Source: Thiobacillus sp. (GTDB taxonomy: Bacteria; Pseudomonadota; Gammaproteobacteria; Burkholderiales; Thiobacillaceae). Taken from it: a stretch of 12,457 nt of DNA. The notes beneath the pieces are model-generated. The model searched no databases and was not told the origin of the DNA. It saw only the letters and a program-made list of their open reading frames with translations. A program made the translations under genes and the position numbers. The stretch is from the NCBI GenBank assembly GCA_020216925.1, contig JAIWOL010000034.1:1-12457 (forward strand), read 5' to 3'. Each line of letters begins with the position of its first letter. Within the stretch, counting starts at the first letter, position 1. Shown here piece by piece: positions 1 through 6,907 of the stretch.

Positions 1-1085
1 CGCGGCTTACTCTCGAAGCCCCGCAACCTGTCGCCTACAAGTATTTCAGCCTGAGCAACCCCGAGCGCTTGGTGATCGACCTCGAAGGCGTGGAGGCGGG
101 TCCCGCGCTTGATGCGCTGGCGGCTCAGCTTGCGGCAGACGATCCCTACATTGCGGCCATCCGGGTAGGCGTGAACCGGCCGGGCGTGATGCGGCTGGTG
201 CTCGATCTCAAGCGTGCCTGCAAGCCTTCCGTCTTTGCCCTGCAGCCGCTGGCGCAGTACGGACATCGCCTGGTAATCGACCTGCACGCGCCGGATGCCG
301 TGCCGCAGGCCGCTGCGCCCGCTGCCGACCCGCGCACGCCGCCCAAACCCGCCGCCCCGCAGTACGCGCGTCTGATCACGGTGGCCATCGATGCAGGACA
401 CGGCGGCGAAGACCCCGGCGCAATCGGCGCGGCCGGCTCGCGCGAAAAGGACATCACTCTGGCGCTGGCAAAAAAACTCAAGCAGAAACTCGACGCCCAG
501 GAAAACATGCGGGCCGTGCTGGTGCGCGACGGTGATTATTTCGTGCCGCTGGCGCAGCGTGTGGGCAAGGCGCGAGCAGCAAAAGCGGACCTGTTCATAT
601 CGATACATGCCGACGCCTTCATCAAGCCGCACGCGCGCGGCTCGTCGGTGTTCGCGCTGTCGGAAAGCGGAGCCACCTCGACCGCAGCACGCTGGCTGGC
701 CAAGAAGGAAAACGAGGCCGATCTCATCGGTGGCGTGAACATCGACGTCAAAGACCCCTTCCTCAAGCGCACCCTCATCGACCTGTCGCAAACCGCCACC
801 ATCAACGACAGCCTCAAGCTCGGCCGCGCAGTACTGAAGGAAATCGGCGGCGTGAATACCCTGCACAAGAACTACGTCGAGCAGGCCGGGTTTGCCGTGC
901 TGAAAGCGCCGGACATCCCATCCATCCTGGTCGAGACGGCCTTCATTTCCAACCCCGAGGAAGAAAAGCGTCTCAACGATGCCGAGTATCAGGACAGGCT
1001 GGTCGATGCCATCGTCGCCGGCATCAAGAGCTATTTCGACAAGCATCCGTTGACCGCACCCGCGCGGCTCACGCGCAATCCATGA
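1..1085 (+). CDS. amiC: N-acetylmuramoyl-L-alanine amidase AmiC (5' end outside window)
   Basis: Periplasmic zinc amidase that cuts the stem peptide from MurNAc and splits septal peptidoglycan during cell separation. The reading frame is open from base 3, so signal peptide and true start lie upstream. Bases 3 to about 300 encode an AMIN-type domain (targeting to the septal wall), then an Ala/Pro linker, then an Amidase_3 domain from about 375. The four expected zinc/catalytic residues are visible: His in DAGHGG (base 399), Glu in GSREKD (444), His in SIHAD (606) and Glu in LVETAF (933). The stretch at about 680-790 with LIGGV matches the inserted helix that occludes the active site in AmiB/AmiC and is relieved by EnvC/NlpD-type activators (family knowledge). 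The stop overlaps the next start by 4 bases (ATGA), implying translational coupling. AmiC rather than AmiB is favoured by the AMIN domain and the lack of LysM repeats. Confidence 0.93.
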   Translation, partial: RLTLEAPQPVAYKYFSLSNPERLVIDLEGVEAGPALDALAAQLAADDPYIAAIRVGVNRPGVMRLVLDLKRACKPSVFALQPLAQYGHRLVIDLHAPDAVPQAAAPAADPRTPPKPAAPQYARLITVAIDAGHGGEDPGAIGAAGSREKDITLALAKKLKQKLDAQENMRAVLVRDGDYFVPLAQRVGKARAAKADLFISIHADAFIKPHARGSSVFALSESGATSTAARWLAKKENEADLIGGVNIDVKDPFLKRTLIDLSQTATINDSLKLGRAVLKEIGGVNTLHKNYVEQAGFAVLKAPDIPSILVETAFISNPEEEKRLNDAEYQDRLVDAIVAGIKSYFDKHPLTAPARLTRNP

Positions 1086-1624
1086 TCTACGACCTGCTGG
1101 GCAAGACGGCGCCGGGACTCGACGCGCCGATCGACGTTCTTGAAGCCTGTCATCAGCGCATTGCCTCACAGTGCGACACGCTCGAAAAACTGCTCGCCCA
1201 TCTGCCCCTGCATGGCGCGGACAGGCAGGCGCAGCAGGCGGCCCGCGCAGTGCTGCGCTATTTCGATGTGGCGGCTGTGCACCATCACGACGACGAGGAG
1301 CGGAATCTCTTCCCGCTGCTGCAGGCGGCACACGCGCCCGGCGCATGCGAACTGGCCGAGACGCTCACGCTTGAGCACGAGGAACAGGCCAGGCTCTGGC
1401 GAAGTTTGCGTATCCAGCTTGCGGCAATCGAAACGGGTGCGTCCGCCGCACTGGACGCGGCACGGGCGAGCCGCTTCATCGACGCCAACCGTGCCCACCT
1501 GGCATTCGAAAACACCCACGTCCTGCCGTTGGCGCGCGTGGCGCTGGATGCGGCCGCGTTGCAGCGGCTGGGGCGCGCAATGGCGGCACGACGCGGGCTC
1601 GACTACCCCGGCGCGACCACATGA
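1082..1624 (+). CDS. Hemerythrin-like (HHE domain) non-heme di-iron protein
   Basis: A 180-residue, probably cytoplasmic helical protein with no signal peptide. Likely iron ligands follow the HHE pattern: His24 (ACHQR), the HHHDDEE cluster at 67-73, His99 (LEHEE), and His139 with Glu143 and His146 (HLAFENTHVLP). Such domains bind a di-iron centre and act in oxygen or NO sensing, oxygen storage or iron-sulfur repair; the sequence alone does not say which. It is joined by ATGA overlaps to amiC upstream and mutL downstream, with no clear Shine-Dalgarno at either junction, so all three are probably translated in series from one message. Neither neighbour needs an oxygen-binding protein, and in many proteobacteria the amidase gene directly precedes mutL, so this looks like an accessory gene lodged in a housekeeping operon. 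Its GC-rich codon use looks like that of its neighbours, so transfer is not evident. Confidence 0.85.
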   Translation: MIYDLLGKTAPGLDAPIDVLEACHQRIASQCDTLEKLLAHLPLHGADRQAQQAARAVLRYFDVAAVHHHDDEERNLFPLLQAAHAPGACELAETLTLEHEEQARLWRSLRIQLAAIETGASAALDAARASRFIDANRAHLAFENTHVLPLARVALDAAALQRLGRAMAARRGLDYPGATT

Positions 1625-3387
1625 GCATCCGCGTTCTGCCTGATGTGCTGATTTCGCAGATCGCCGCCGGCGAGGTTATCGAACGTCCTGCCGCCGCGCT
1701 GAAGGAAATTCTCGAAAACAGCCTCGACGCCGGCGCGACCGACATCAGGATCGATCTTGAACAAGGCGGCGTCAAACGGATCCGGGTAGCCGACAACGGC
1801 AGCGGCATCGCGCGCGACCAGCTGATGCTGGCGATGACGCGCCATGCCACCAGCAAGATTGCCAGCCTGGCCGACCTGGAGCAGGTGGCGAGTCTGGGCT
1901 TCAGAGGAGAGGCTTTGGCGTCGATTGCGGCCGTGGCGCGGGTGACTCTGACCAGCCGCTGCGCCGACACCTCGCATGCCTGGTCAGTGACTGTCGAAGG
2001 CGGACGAATGGAAACCCCCATACCGGCAGCGCGAGAAACCGGCACCACGCTCGACGTGCAGGACCTGTTTTTCAACACGCCTGCCCGCCGCAAGTTTCTC
2101 AAAACCGAGGCTACCGAATACGCACATTGTGCCGAGACGGTGCGGCGCGCGGCGTTGGCGCATCCGTCCACAGCCTTCACCCTGAGCCACAACGGCCGCG
2201 TGCAGGCGCGCCATGCCTCGGGAAACGCCGCCGCCCGGATGCGTCAGGTGCTGGGCGAGGCATTCGAGTCGCAGGCCATTGCGGTCGAAGCGGCGGCGGG
2301 CGCACTCAGGGTAAGCGGCTGGGTGATCCGTCCGGCCGCGGCCACGGCGAGCCGGGATAGCCAGCACGTGTTCGTCAACGGGCGTTACGTGCGGGATAAG
2401 CTCATCGTCCACGCGCTGAAGGAAGCTTATAAGGATGTGCTGCATCAGCAGCTGAATCCGGCGTATTGTCTTTTCATCGAAATACCGCCTGATGCGGTGG
2501 ACGTGAACGTGCATCCCGCGAAAACCGAAATCCGCTTCCGCGATGCGCGCAGCGTGCACCAGTTCCTGTTCCATGCGGTCGAGCGTGTGCTGGCCCGTCC
2601 GGCGCAGGTTGGTTCGCAGCCTGCGCCGCTGCAGGCCGACACCGCATATCGCGCGTCCCGGCAGGCAGCCATGCCCCTGCATGTCGACGAGTCCATGGCT
2701 TTCTATGCGCCGCTTGCTGCGGAAGCAAAAGCGCACGCAGGAAATTCCAGCGATCCGCTTGTGCCTGCGCCCCCCGCCTTGCCGGTCGGCGGCCCGGAAG
2801 AGGTTCCTCCGCTGGGGTTTGCGCTGACCCAGTTGCACGGCGTTTATATCCTGGCGGAGAACGCGCAGGGCCTGGTGCTGGTGGACATGCATGCGGCGCA
2901 CGAACGGGTAGTCTACGAAAAGCTCAAAGCGGCGCTCGATGCGCGCGCAGTCCCTGCGCAGACACTCCTGATTCCGGTGGCGCTGACCGCGGACGCGCGC
3001 GACGTGGCCGAGCTTGAACCGCATCTCGCAGCCCTCCGTGACATCGGCTTTGAGCTGTCGATCACCTCGCCGACGTCGGTGGCAGTCCGCGCCGTGCCCT
3101 GGCTGCTGAAAGACGCCGATCCGGTCGAACTTACTCGCAGCCTGCTGCGCGAGGTGGCGGAATTCGGCGTGGCCCGGTTGCTCGCCGAACGACGCAACGA
3201 GCTGCTCGCCACGCTGGCCTGTCACGGCGCGGTGCGCGCCAACCTCCGCCTCACCCTGCCCGAAATGAACGCGCTGCTGCGTGACATGGAGGCCACCGAG
3301 CGCGCCGGGCAGTGCAATCACGGCCGTCCGACCTGGTTCCAGCTTTCGATGCGCGAGCTCGACGCGATGTTCTTGCGCGGACGCTGA
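1621..3387 (+). CDS. mutL: DNA mismatch repair protein MutL, endonuclease type
   Basis: A 588-residue mismatch repair ATPase that links MutS to strand incision. The N-terminal GHKL ATPase shows all motifs: catalytic Glu29 with ENSLDAG (32-38), DNGSG (58-62), RHATSK (74-79) and GFRGEAL (93-99). A transducer domain follows to about 330, then a poor Ala/Pro linker, then a C-terminal dimerisation domain. The C-terminus carries the metal-dependent nicking motif as DMHAAHERVVYE (422-433; family DQHA-x2-E-x4-E with Gln replaced by Met), plus ACHGAVRA (533-540) and CNHGRP (565-570). This MutL should therefore nick DNA itself, as expected where MutH is absent. The start ATG overlaps the hemerythrin stop; there is no strong Shine-Dalgarno, so coupling is likely. 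Length is close to the usual 600. Confidence 0.97.
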   Translation: MSIRVLPDVLISQIAAGEVIERPAAALKEILENSLDAGATDIRIDLEQGGVKRIRVADNGSGIARDQLMLAMTRHATSKIASLADLEQVASLGFRGEALASIAAVARVTLTSRCADTSHAWSVTVEGGRMETPIPAARETGTTLDVQDLFFNTPARRKFLKTEATEYAHCAETVRRAALAHPSTAFTLSHNGRVQARHASGNAAARMRQVLGEAFESQAIAVEAAAGALRVSGWVIRPAAATASRDSQHVFVNGRYVRDKLIVHALKEAYKDVLHQQLNPAYCLFIEIPPDAVDVNVHPAKTEIRFRDARSVHQFLFHAVERVLARPAQVGSQPAPLQADTAYRASRQAAMPLHVDESMAFYAPLAAEAKAHAGNSSDPLVPAPPALPVGGPEEVPPLGFALTQLHGVYILAENAQGLVLVDMHAAHERVVYEKLKAALDARAVPAQTLLIPVALTADARDVAELEPHLAALRDIGFELSITSPTSVAVRAVPWLLKDADPVELTRSLLREVAEFGVARLLAERRNELLATLACHGAVRANLRLTLPEMNALLRDMEATERAGQCNHGRPTWFQLSMRELDAMFLRGR

Positions 3388-3398
3388 AACGGCTCGGC

Positions 3399-3404
3399 TA
3401 TAAT
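3399..3404 (+). promoter_or_regulatory. Consensus -10 box (TATAAT) before the S24-like gene
   Basis: A perfect TATAAT lies 11 bases after the mutL stop and 36 bases before the ATG at 3441. A start site near 3411 would give a leader of about 30 bases. No good -35 stands at 17 bases (CGCGGA there; TTGCGC at 3373 is 20 bases away). The box is the main reason for choosing the short 117-residue form of the next gene, because the longer frame open from 3312 would begin upstream of it. Confidence 0.5.
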
Positions 3405-3440
3405 CCCGACTTCTTTACTCAAGTATTGGCAGGGCGCGTC

Positions 3441-3794
3441 ATGGACGAACGCAAGATCATTCCCATTCAGGACATCAACGAAACCAGCAACTGCGCGGGC
3501 TCGGAGCCGTACGCGCTGATGGTGCTGGGAGATTCCATGCTGCCGGAATTCGAGGAAGGCGAGATCATCGTGGTCGAGCCGTCCGGCCTGGTGAAGGACG
3601 GCTCCTACGTGGTGGCTTTTGTCAACGAGGAATACATTTTCCGGCAGATGGTGAAGCACGAGGACGGCTGGATGCTGAAGCCGCTCAACCCGCTTTATCC
3701 GAATATTCCCATTGCGGACATCGATGTGGCCAAGGGCGTGGTCATCATGAAAAAACGCCCGGGCAAGCGCAGCGAGCAAAAGCGTTACATTTAA
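3441..3794 (+). CDS. Stand-alone S24 (LexA/UmuD C-domain)-like protein, catalytic Lys replaced by Arg
   Basis: A 117-residue protein made only of the S24/S26 fold found at the C-terminus of LexA, UmuD and phage repressors; there is no helix-turn-helix in front of it. Ser32 in LGDSM matches the nucleophile (LexA Ser119, UmuD Ser60). Aligning the DGD-like turn (EEGE, 39-41) and DGSYVVA (53-59) puts Arg68 (in YIFRQM) where the general-base Lys belongs. The protein may thus be peptidase-dead, or a structural or binding module. The C-terminus is very basic (KKRPGKRSEQKR). The frame is open back to 3312 inside mutL, but ATG3441 is preferred because it follows a TATAAT box and starts just before the conserved domain; the Shine-Dalgarno (CAGGG) is weak. 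It could be transcribed alone or by read-through from mutL. Its function is not recognised; a DNA-damage role would be a guess from the fold. Confidence 0.75.
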   Translation: MDERKIIPIQDINETSNCAGSEPYALMVLGDSMLPEFEEGEIIVVEPSGLVKDGSYVVAFVNEEYIFRQMVKHEDGWMLKPLNPLYPNIPIADIDVAKGVVIMKKRPGKRSEQKRYI

Positions 3795-3853
3795 TATGAA
3801 TTGCAATCAATTGTTTTAAAATGAATTTATTAAGCAGGCAATAAATAAGTATT

Positions 3854-3871
3854 ATTGATTAAGCTATCAAT
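3854..3871. promoter_or_regulatory. Inverted repeat ATTGAT-N6-ATCAAT, activator-type position
   Basis: Perfect 6-base arms separated by TAAGCT. The centre is about 60 bases upstream of the start site predicted from the promoter at 3888-3915, the classic spacing for a class I activator. It resembles an FNR/CRP-like half-site pair, but the spacing (TTGAT-N6-ATCAA) is two bases longer than the FNR consensus, so the binding protein is unknown. Confidence 0.4.
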
Positions 3872-3882
3872 GTATTGAATTT

Positions 3883-3896
3883 ATTAGTTGACTAAT
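3883..3896. promoter_or_regulatory. Dyad ATTAGT-TG-ACTAAT overlapping the -35 box
   Basis: A 14-base palindrome (6-base arms, 2-base centre) that covers the -35 hexamer TTGACT. A protein bound here would block RNA polymerase, so it is placed like a repressor operator. No specific regulator family is recognised. Confidence 0.4.
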
Positions 3897-3915
3897 TAAC
3901 TCGGGTATATACACT
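3888..3915 (+). promoter_or_regulatory. Sigma70-type promoter for the SOR-like gene
   Basis: TTGACT (-35, 3888-3893), a 16-base spacer, and TACACT (-10, 3910-3915) within TATACACT. The predicted start site near 3921-3922 leaves a leader of about 33 bases before ATG3955. It also rules out the ATG at 3922 as a translation start, since that would sit on the first base of the transcript. Confidence 0.55.
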
Positions 3916-3954
3916 GGAGGCATGTTCAACCGCAGTAGCACACAGGAGAGAAAC

Positions 3955-4404
3955 ATGAGTGGACTGATCGCAAATTTCCCGCCCGACGGCGTGGTGACCG
4001 TCAACCGGGTGATTCTCAAGCCGTCGTACACGGTGGACGACCTGCAGGAACGCGTCGCTTTCCTCTGCGAGAACGTGAAGACCTACCATTCCGACACCGG
4101 TTTTGTCGGTGGCTTCGTGGCTTTGAATTCGGGCGCCGTGTCGAACGAAGGCTCAACCATCGGCCAGGCCGTCGAAAGCCCGATGAAAGGCAAAGAAGCG
4201 CTGATCGTGACCTTCTGGACGAGCTTTGAGAATCACGAGAAGTCGCACCGCTCCGAAACCTTCCAGCCGCTGTTCCAGCAGGTGCTGGATCTGTGCGAAA
4301 ACGGCAACGAAGAGATTGCTTACGAAATGCTCTGGTCGGGCAAAGCTTACAGCCCGGAGGAAATCGAGGCGGCACGCAAGGCCAAGGCCAAATACGCGGC
4401 CTGA
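3955..4404 (+). CDS. Small dimeric alpha/beta-barrel protein resembling one domain half of sulfur oxygenase reductase
   Basis: A 149-residue soluble protein without signal peptide; no named gene is recognised with certainty. The start at 3955 is set by AGGAG at 3944-3948 (6 bases before ATG) and by the promoter. The central block, GFVGGF (49-54) then TFWTSFENHEKSHR (86-99), fits the ferredoxin-like/ABM superfamily. Compared with SOR as I remember it (TFW-x5-HEEMHR, then Glu114 in EPIYE), the pattern TFW-x5-HEKSHR is identical in spacing. Glu120 in EIAYE falls where Glu114 would with a two-residue gap. His94, His98 and Glu120 would then be the iron triad, and Cys38, before GFVG, could match the sulfur-binding Cys31 with a three-residue shift. 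SOR is about twice as long, so this would be a mini form. Alternatives are an ordinary ABM-type monooxygenase or an uncharacterised stress protein. Its private promoter suggests regulated expression. Confidence 0.6.
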   Translation: MSGLIANFPPDGVVTVNRVILKPSYTVDDLQERVAFLCENVKTYHSDTGFVGGFVALNSGAVSNEGSTIGQAVESPMKGKEALIVTFWTSFENHEKSHRSETFQPLFQQVLDLCENGNEEIAYEMLWSGKAYSPEEIEAARKAKAKYAA

Positions 4405-4418
4405 TGGGCTTCAGGCCG
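4397..4418 (+). other. Hairpin across the stop codon of the SOR-like gene
   Basis: An 8-base perfect stem, CGGCCTGA / TCAGGCCG, with loop TGGGCT; the left arm contains the TGA stop. No T-run follows, so it is not a standard Rho-independent terminator. It might stabilise the 3' end of the message or partly separate it from miaA. Confidence 0.5.
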
Positions 4419-4434
4419 GGCAGGATCGCTGCGG

Positions 4435-4440
4435 CATAAT
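4435..4440 (+). promoter_or_regulatory. -10 box (CATAAT) immediately before miaA
   Basis: CATAAT matches 5 of 6 consensus bases and ends only 8 bases before the miaA ATG, so a transcript from it would be almost leaderless. The -35 is poor (TTCAGG at 4410, 19-base gap). Together with the absence of a Shine-Dalgarno before ATG4449, leaderless initiation is possible. Confidence 0.35.
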
Positions 4441-4448
4441 CCCCGCGA

Positions 4449-5411
4449 ATGTCCCATAGCCTGCCACCAGCCGTCTTTCTCATGGGCCCGACCGCGTCGG
4501 GCAAAACCGCGCTTGCTGTGCAACTGGCAGCGTGTCTGCCTCTGGAGTTGATCAGCGTCGATTCGGCACTGGTTTATCGCGGCATGAACATAGGCACGGC
4601 CAAACCCGACCAAGCCACGCTGGCGCGCGTCCCCCACGCCCTGCTGGATATCCGCGATCCGCACCAGACGTATTCCGCCGCCGCGTTTCGCGAGGATGCG
4701 CTCGGCTGCATGGCCGAGATCACCGCGCGTGGCCGCGTGCCGCTGCTGGTCGGGGGAACCATGCTGTATTTTCGCGCGCTGCTCCGGGGGCTGGACGACC
4801 TGCCGCGCGCCGACGCGTCGGTGCGAGCCGGTATCGAGGCGGCCGCGCGCGCGCGCGGCTGGCCGGCGCTGCATGACGAACTGGCCGCAGCCGACCCGCT
4901 GACCGCTGCGCGTCTGTCCCCCAATGATTCACAGCGCATAGGGCGCGCCCTGGAAGTACTGCGTCTGAGTGGGCAGCCCATGTCGGCCCAGCTCGCGCGC
5001 GGCGCCGAAACCTTGCCCTATTCCGTGCTTCAGCTCGCGTTGATTCCTGGCGACCGCGCGGCCTTGCACGAGCGCATTGCCGCGCGCTTCGACGCCATGC
5101 TGGCGGACGGTCTTCTCGATGAAGTGCGGGCTCTGCGTGCACGATACCCGCTCACCGCCGACCTGCCCGCCATGCGTGCCGTCGGCTACCGGCAGGCGTG
5201 GGCATATCTGGACGGCCGCATCGATGCCACGGCGCTGCGTGAACAGGGAAAGGCGGCGACACGACAACTGGCCAAGCGGCAACTCACCTGGCTGCGGTCC
5301 TGGCCGGGGGCGATCATACTGGATAGCCTGGCGGACGATCTGCCGGCGCAGGCGGAAACCCGGGTGCGCCGGTTTCTCGCCCATCCCGCGCACGAGATCA
5401 ATCCGGCGTAG
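4449..5411 (+). CDS. miaA: tRNA dimethylallyltransferase MiaA
   Basis: Transfers dimethylallyl from DMAPP to N6 of A37 in tRNAs that read codons starting with U, which steadies codon-anticodon pairing. The 320-residue length is normal. Visible motifs: P-loop GPTASGKT (13-20), DSALVYRG (38-45, binds the tRNA base), DIRDP (67-71), GGTMLYF (102-108), [16 protein letters not shown] in the middle, AVGYRQAW, and the C-terminal [14 protein letters not shown]. It completes the usual mutL-miaA order, although two genes intervene here. The ATG lies 44 bases after the SOR-like stop and directly behind a -10 box. The 3' end overlaps the convergent xseA by 14 bases, and no hfq gene follows, unlike the enterobacterial order. 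Confidence 0.96.
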   Translation: MSHSLPPAVFLMGPTASGKTALAVQLAACLPLELISVDSALVYRGMNIGTAKPDQATLARVPHALLDIRDPHQTYSAAAFREDALGCMAEITARGRVPLLVGGTMLYFRALLRGLDDLPRADASVRAGIEAAARARGWPALHDELAAADPLTAARLSPNDSQRIGRALEVLRLSGQPMSAQLARGAETLPYSVLQLALIPGDRAALHERIAARFDAMLADGLLDEVRALRARYPLTADLPAMRAVGYRQAWAYLDGRIDATALREQGKAATRQLAKRQLTWLRSWPGAIILDSLADDLPAQAETRVRRFLAHPAHEINPA

Positions 5412-6777
5412 TCGATACCACTGTTGCCCGCGCGCGTCCGCTGTGAAAACGCAGGCCGATCGTTTCGCCCGGTTTCAGGGCAGATACATCCTGCACTACC
5501 GTACCGTCGGCACGCTGCACCAGGCTGTAGCCACGCGCCAGCACGCGCTGGGGATCGAGATGCGCGAGGCTCGCAGCCAGGCGGTCGAGCGTCAGGGCGC
5601 GCCGGGTCGAGCCGGCGCTGCGCGCACGAACCAGGCGATTTTCCAGCAAGGACAGTCCGTGCTGCTGTGCGCGGATGAGACAGGCGGGGCTGGCAAGCCG
5701 CGCCTGTGCGTTGTCGACCTGTACCTGTCTGCGCTGCTGCTGGGCATGCGCGGCCCGCAGAAGGCGGCCGGACACGAGTTCGAGAGCGGCGCGCCGCAAA
5801 CGCAACTGTTCGGCAGGATGCAGCAGCCGGCGCGAGAGATGATCGAGGCGCTGGCTGGCGTCTTGCACGCTGCGGGTCTGCGCTGCGGCCAGCTGCCGGG
5901 CAAGCGTGGCAAGCTGGCCGAGCAGTTCGTCGCGGTGCGGGCTTGCGAGCTCCGCGGCGGCGGTGGGCGTGGGTGCCCGCAGGTCAGCCGCAAAGTCTGC
6001 CAGCGTGAAGTCGGTTTCATGGCCCACGCCGGACACCACGGGCATCGCTGCAGCGGCGATGGCCCGCACCACGGTTTCCTCGTTGAACGGCCACAAATCT
6101 TCCAGCGAACCGCCCCCGCGCACCACCAGTAACACGTCGCAATCAGCGCGCGCGCTGGCAGTCTGAATCGCGCCCGCAAGCCGGGGGGCCGCGCCGGCCC
6201 CCTGTACCGGCGCGGGATAGAGGATGATGCGCAGGCCCGGCATGCGTCTCGCCAATGCTGTCAGCACGTCGCGCAGGGCGGCTGCCTGCAGGGAGGTGAC
6301 GACACCCAGGGTGCGCGGAAAACGGGGCAGCGCGCGCTTGCGTGCCGCATCGAACAGACCTTCGGACTCCAGTCTGGATTTGAGTCTGAGAAAGGCTTCG
6401 AACAGTTTGCCTGCACCGGCGCGGCGCATCGTCTCGGCGCCCAGCTGGAAATCGCCGCGGGCTTCGTAAAGGGAGGGCAGGGCGCGGATTTTCACGTGAT
6501 CGCCGTTGGCCGGCGTGAAATCGGCGAACTGGTTGCGGCCGCGGAACATCACGCAGCGCACCTGTGCCTGGTCGTCCTTGAGCGAAAAATACCAGTGGCC
6601 CGAAGCGGCGCGGGTGAAGTTGCTGATCTCGCCTTCCACCCACAGCAGCGGCAACTGCGATTCGAGCGCGCGTCGCGCCATGCGGTTGAGTTCGCTCACG
6701 GTGAGCACGGGAGCGGTTTCGGCGGTGTCGAACTGTGTCATGGCGCGAGCATACGGGCAGAGCGGGGCGGCAGTCAT
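5398..6777 (-). CDS. xseA: Exodeoxyribonuclease VII large subunit
   Basis: With XseB (not in this window) it forms the single-strand-specific exonuclease VII, which degrades ssDNA from both ends to acid-soluble oligonucleotides. In order: N-terminal OB fold with [20 protein letters not shown] (about 45-64), catalytic domain with [28 protein letters not shown] (219-234), [13 protein letters not shown] (250-262) and [12 protein letters not shown], then a long Ala/Gln/Arg-rich coiled coil (about 280-400) and a C-terminal LARGYSLV segment. The chosen ATG (459 residues) has GGAG 7 bases ahead. The ATG at 6741 gives a more typical N-terminal length (447) but has no Shine-Dalgarno, so it remains possible. 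It is the only minus-strand gene in the window, convergent with miaA and divergent from exbB. Confidence 0.95.
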   Translation of the reverse strand: MTAAPLCPYARAMTQFDTAETAPVLTVSELNRMARRALESQLPLLWVEGEISNFTRAASGHWYFSLKDDQAQVRCVMFRGRNQFADFTPANGDHVKIRALPSLYEARGDFQLGAETMRRAGAGKLFEAFLRLKSRLESEGLFDAARKRALPRFPRTLGVVTSLQAAALRDVLTALARRMPGLRIILYPAPVQGAGAAPRLAGAIQTASARADCDVLLVVRGGGSLEDLWPFNEETVVRAIAAAAMPVVSGVGHETDFTLADFAADLRAPTPTAAAELASPHRDELLGQLATLARQLAAAQTRSVQDASQRLDHLSRRLLHPAEQLRLRRAALELVSGRLLRAAHAQQQRRQVQVDNAQARLASPACLIRAQQHGLSLLENRLVRARSAGSTRRALTLDRLAASLAHLDPQRVLARGYSLVQRADGTVVQDVSALKPGETIGLRFHSGRARATVVSTTPD

Positions 6778-6837
6778 GCACAGTCTCCAAAAAGTCATGA
6801 AAAAATCTTGCATGAACCTATTGACGGCAGCATGGTT

Positions 6838-6866
6838 TTTATAACTGTCTGATAAATAAATATATT
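6838..6866 (+). promoter_or_regulatory. Candidate promoter for the exbB operon
   Basis: TTTATA (-35, 4 of 6) and TATATT (-10, 5 of 6) with an ideal 17-base spacer. A start near 6873 would produce a leader of about 200 bases containing the nested stem structure. Many A/T-rich hexamers occur here, so the assignment is weak. Confidence 0.3.
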
Positions 6867-6907
6867 CTTGAGTTGGTCACTTTTTGAGCCGAACCGGTTT
6901 TTCCTTT

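Larger units (their letters stand above)
3795..3954 (+). promoter_or_regulatory. AT-rich intergenic promoter island
   Basis: About 130 of these 160 bases are strikingly A/T-rich inside a GC-rich chromosome; the composition returns to normal at the downstream gene. It contains a good sigma70-type promoter at its right end, two inverted repeats listed separately, and the short dyad AATTG-CAAT-CAATT at 3799-3812. A/T-rich tracts just above a -35 can act as UP elements or as sites for nucleoid proteins of the H-NS/MvaT type (known behaviour; binding here is inference). Confidence 0.6.

Noticed and set aside
1984..3321. A 445-codon open frame on the minus strand opposite mutL
   Set aside because: Its product is His/Arg/Gly-rich without recognisable motifs, and it lies fully within a well-supported mutL; it is a shadow frame of GC-rich coding DNA.
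3492..3500. LexA/UmuD-like self-cleavage site (CAG, residues 18-20) in the S24-like protein
   Set aside because: It is only about 12 residues before Ser32, whereas cleavage sites lie about 35 residues before the Ser; the catalytic Lys is also absent.
3799..3817. Terminator after the S24-like gene (AATTG-CAAT-CAATT then GTTTT)
   Set aside because: The stem is only 5 A/T-rich pairs, too weak for a Rho-independent terminator.
3855..3870. FNR box TTGAT..ATCAA
   Set aside because: The half-sites match, but the gap is 6 bases rather than the 4 of the FNR/Anr consensus; kept only as an unassigned dyad.
3922..3954. Longer form of the SOR-like protein starting at ATG3922
   Set aside because: GGAGG is only one base ahead of this ATG, and it coincides with the predicted transcription start; ATG3955 has correctly spaced AGGAG.
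5077..6132. A 351-codon + strand open frame across the miaA end and xseA
   Set aside because: It runs antisense to xseA and out of frame with miaA; both real genes have complete motif sets.
6821..6845. Promoter TTGACG / TATAAC upstream of exbB
   Set aside because: Both hexamers are good, but the spacer is only 13 bases.
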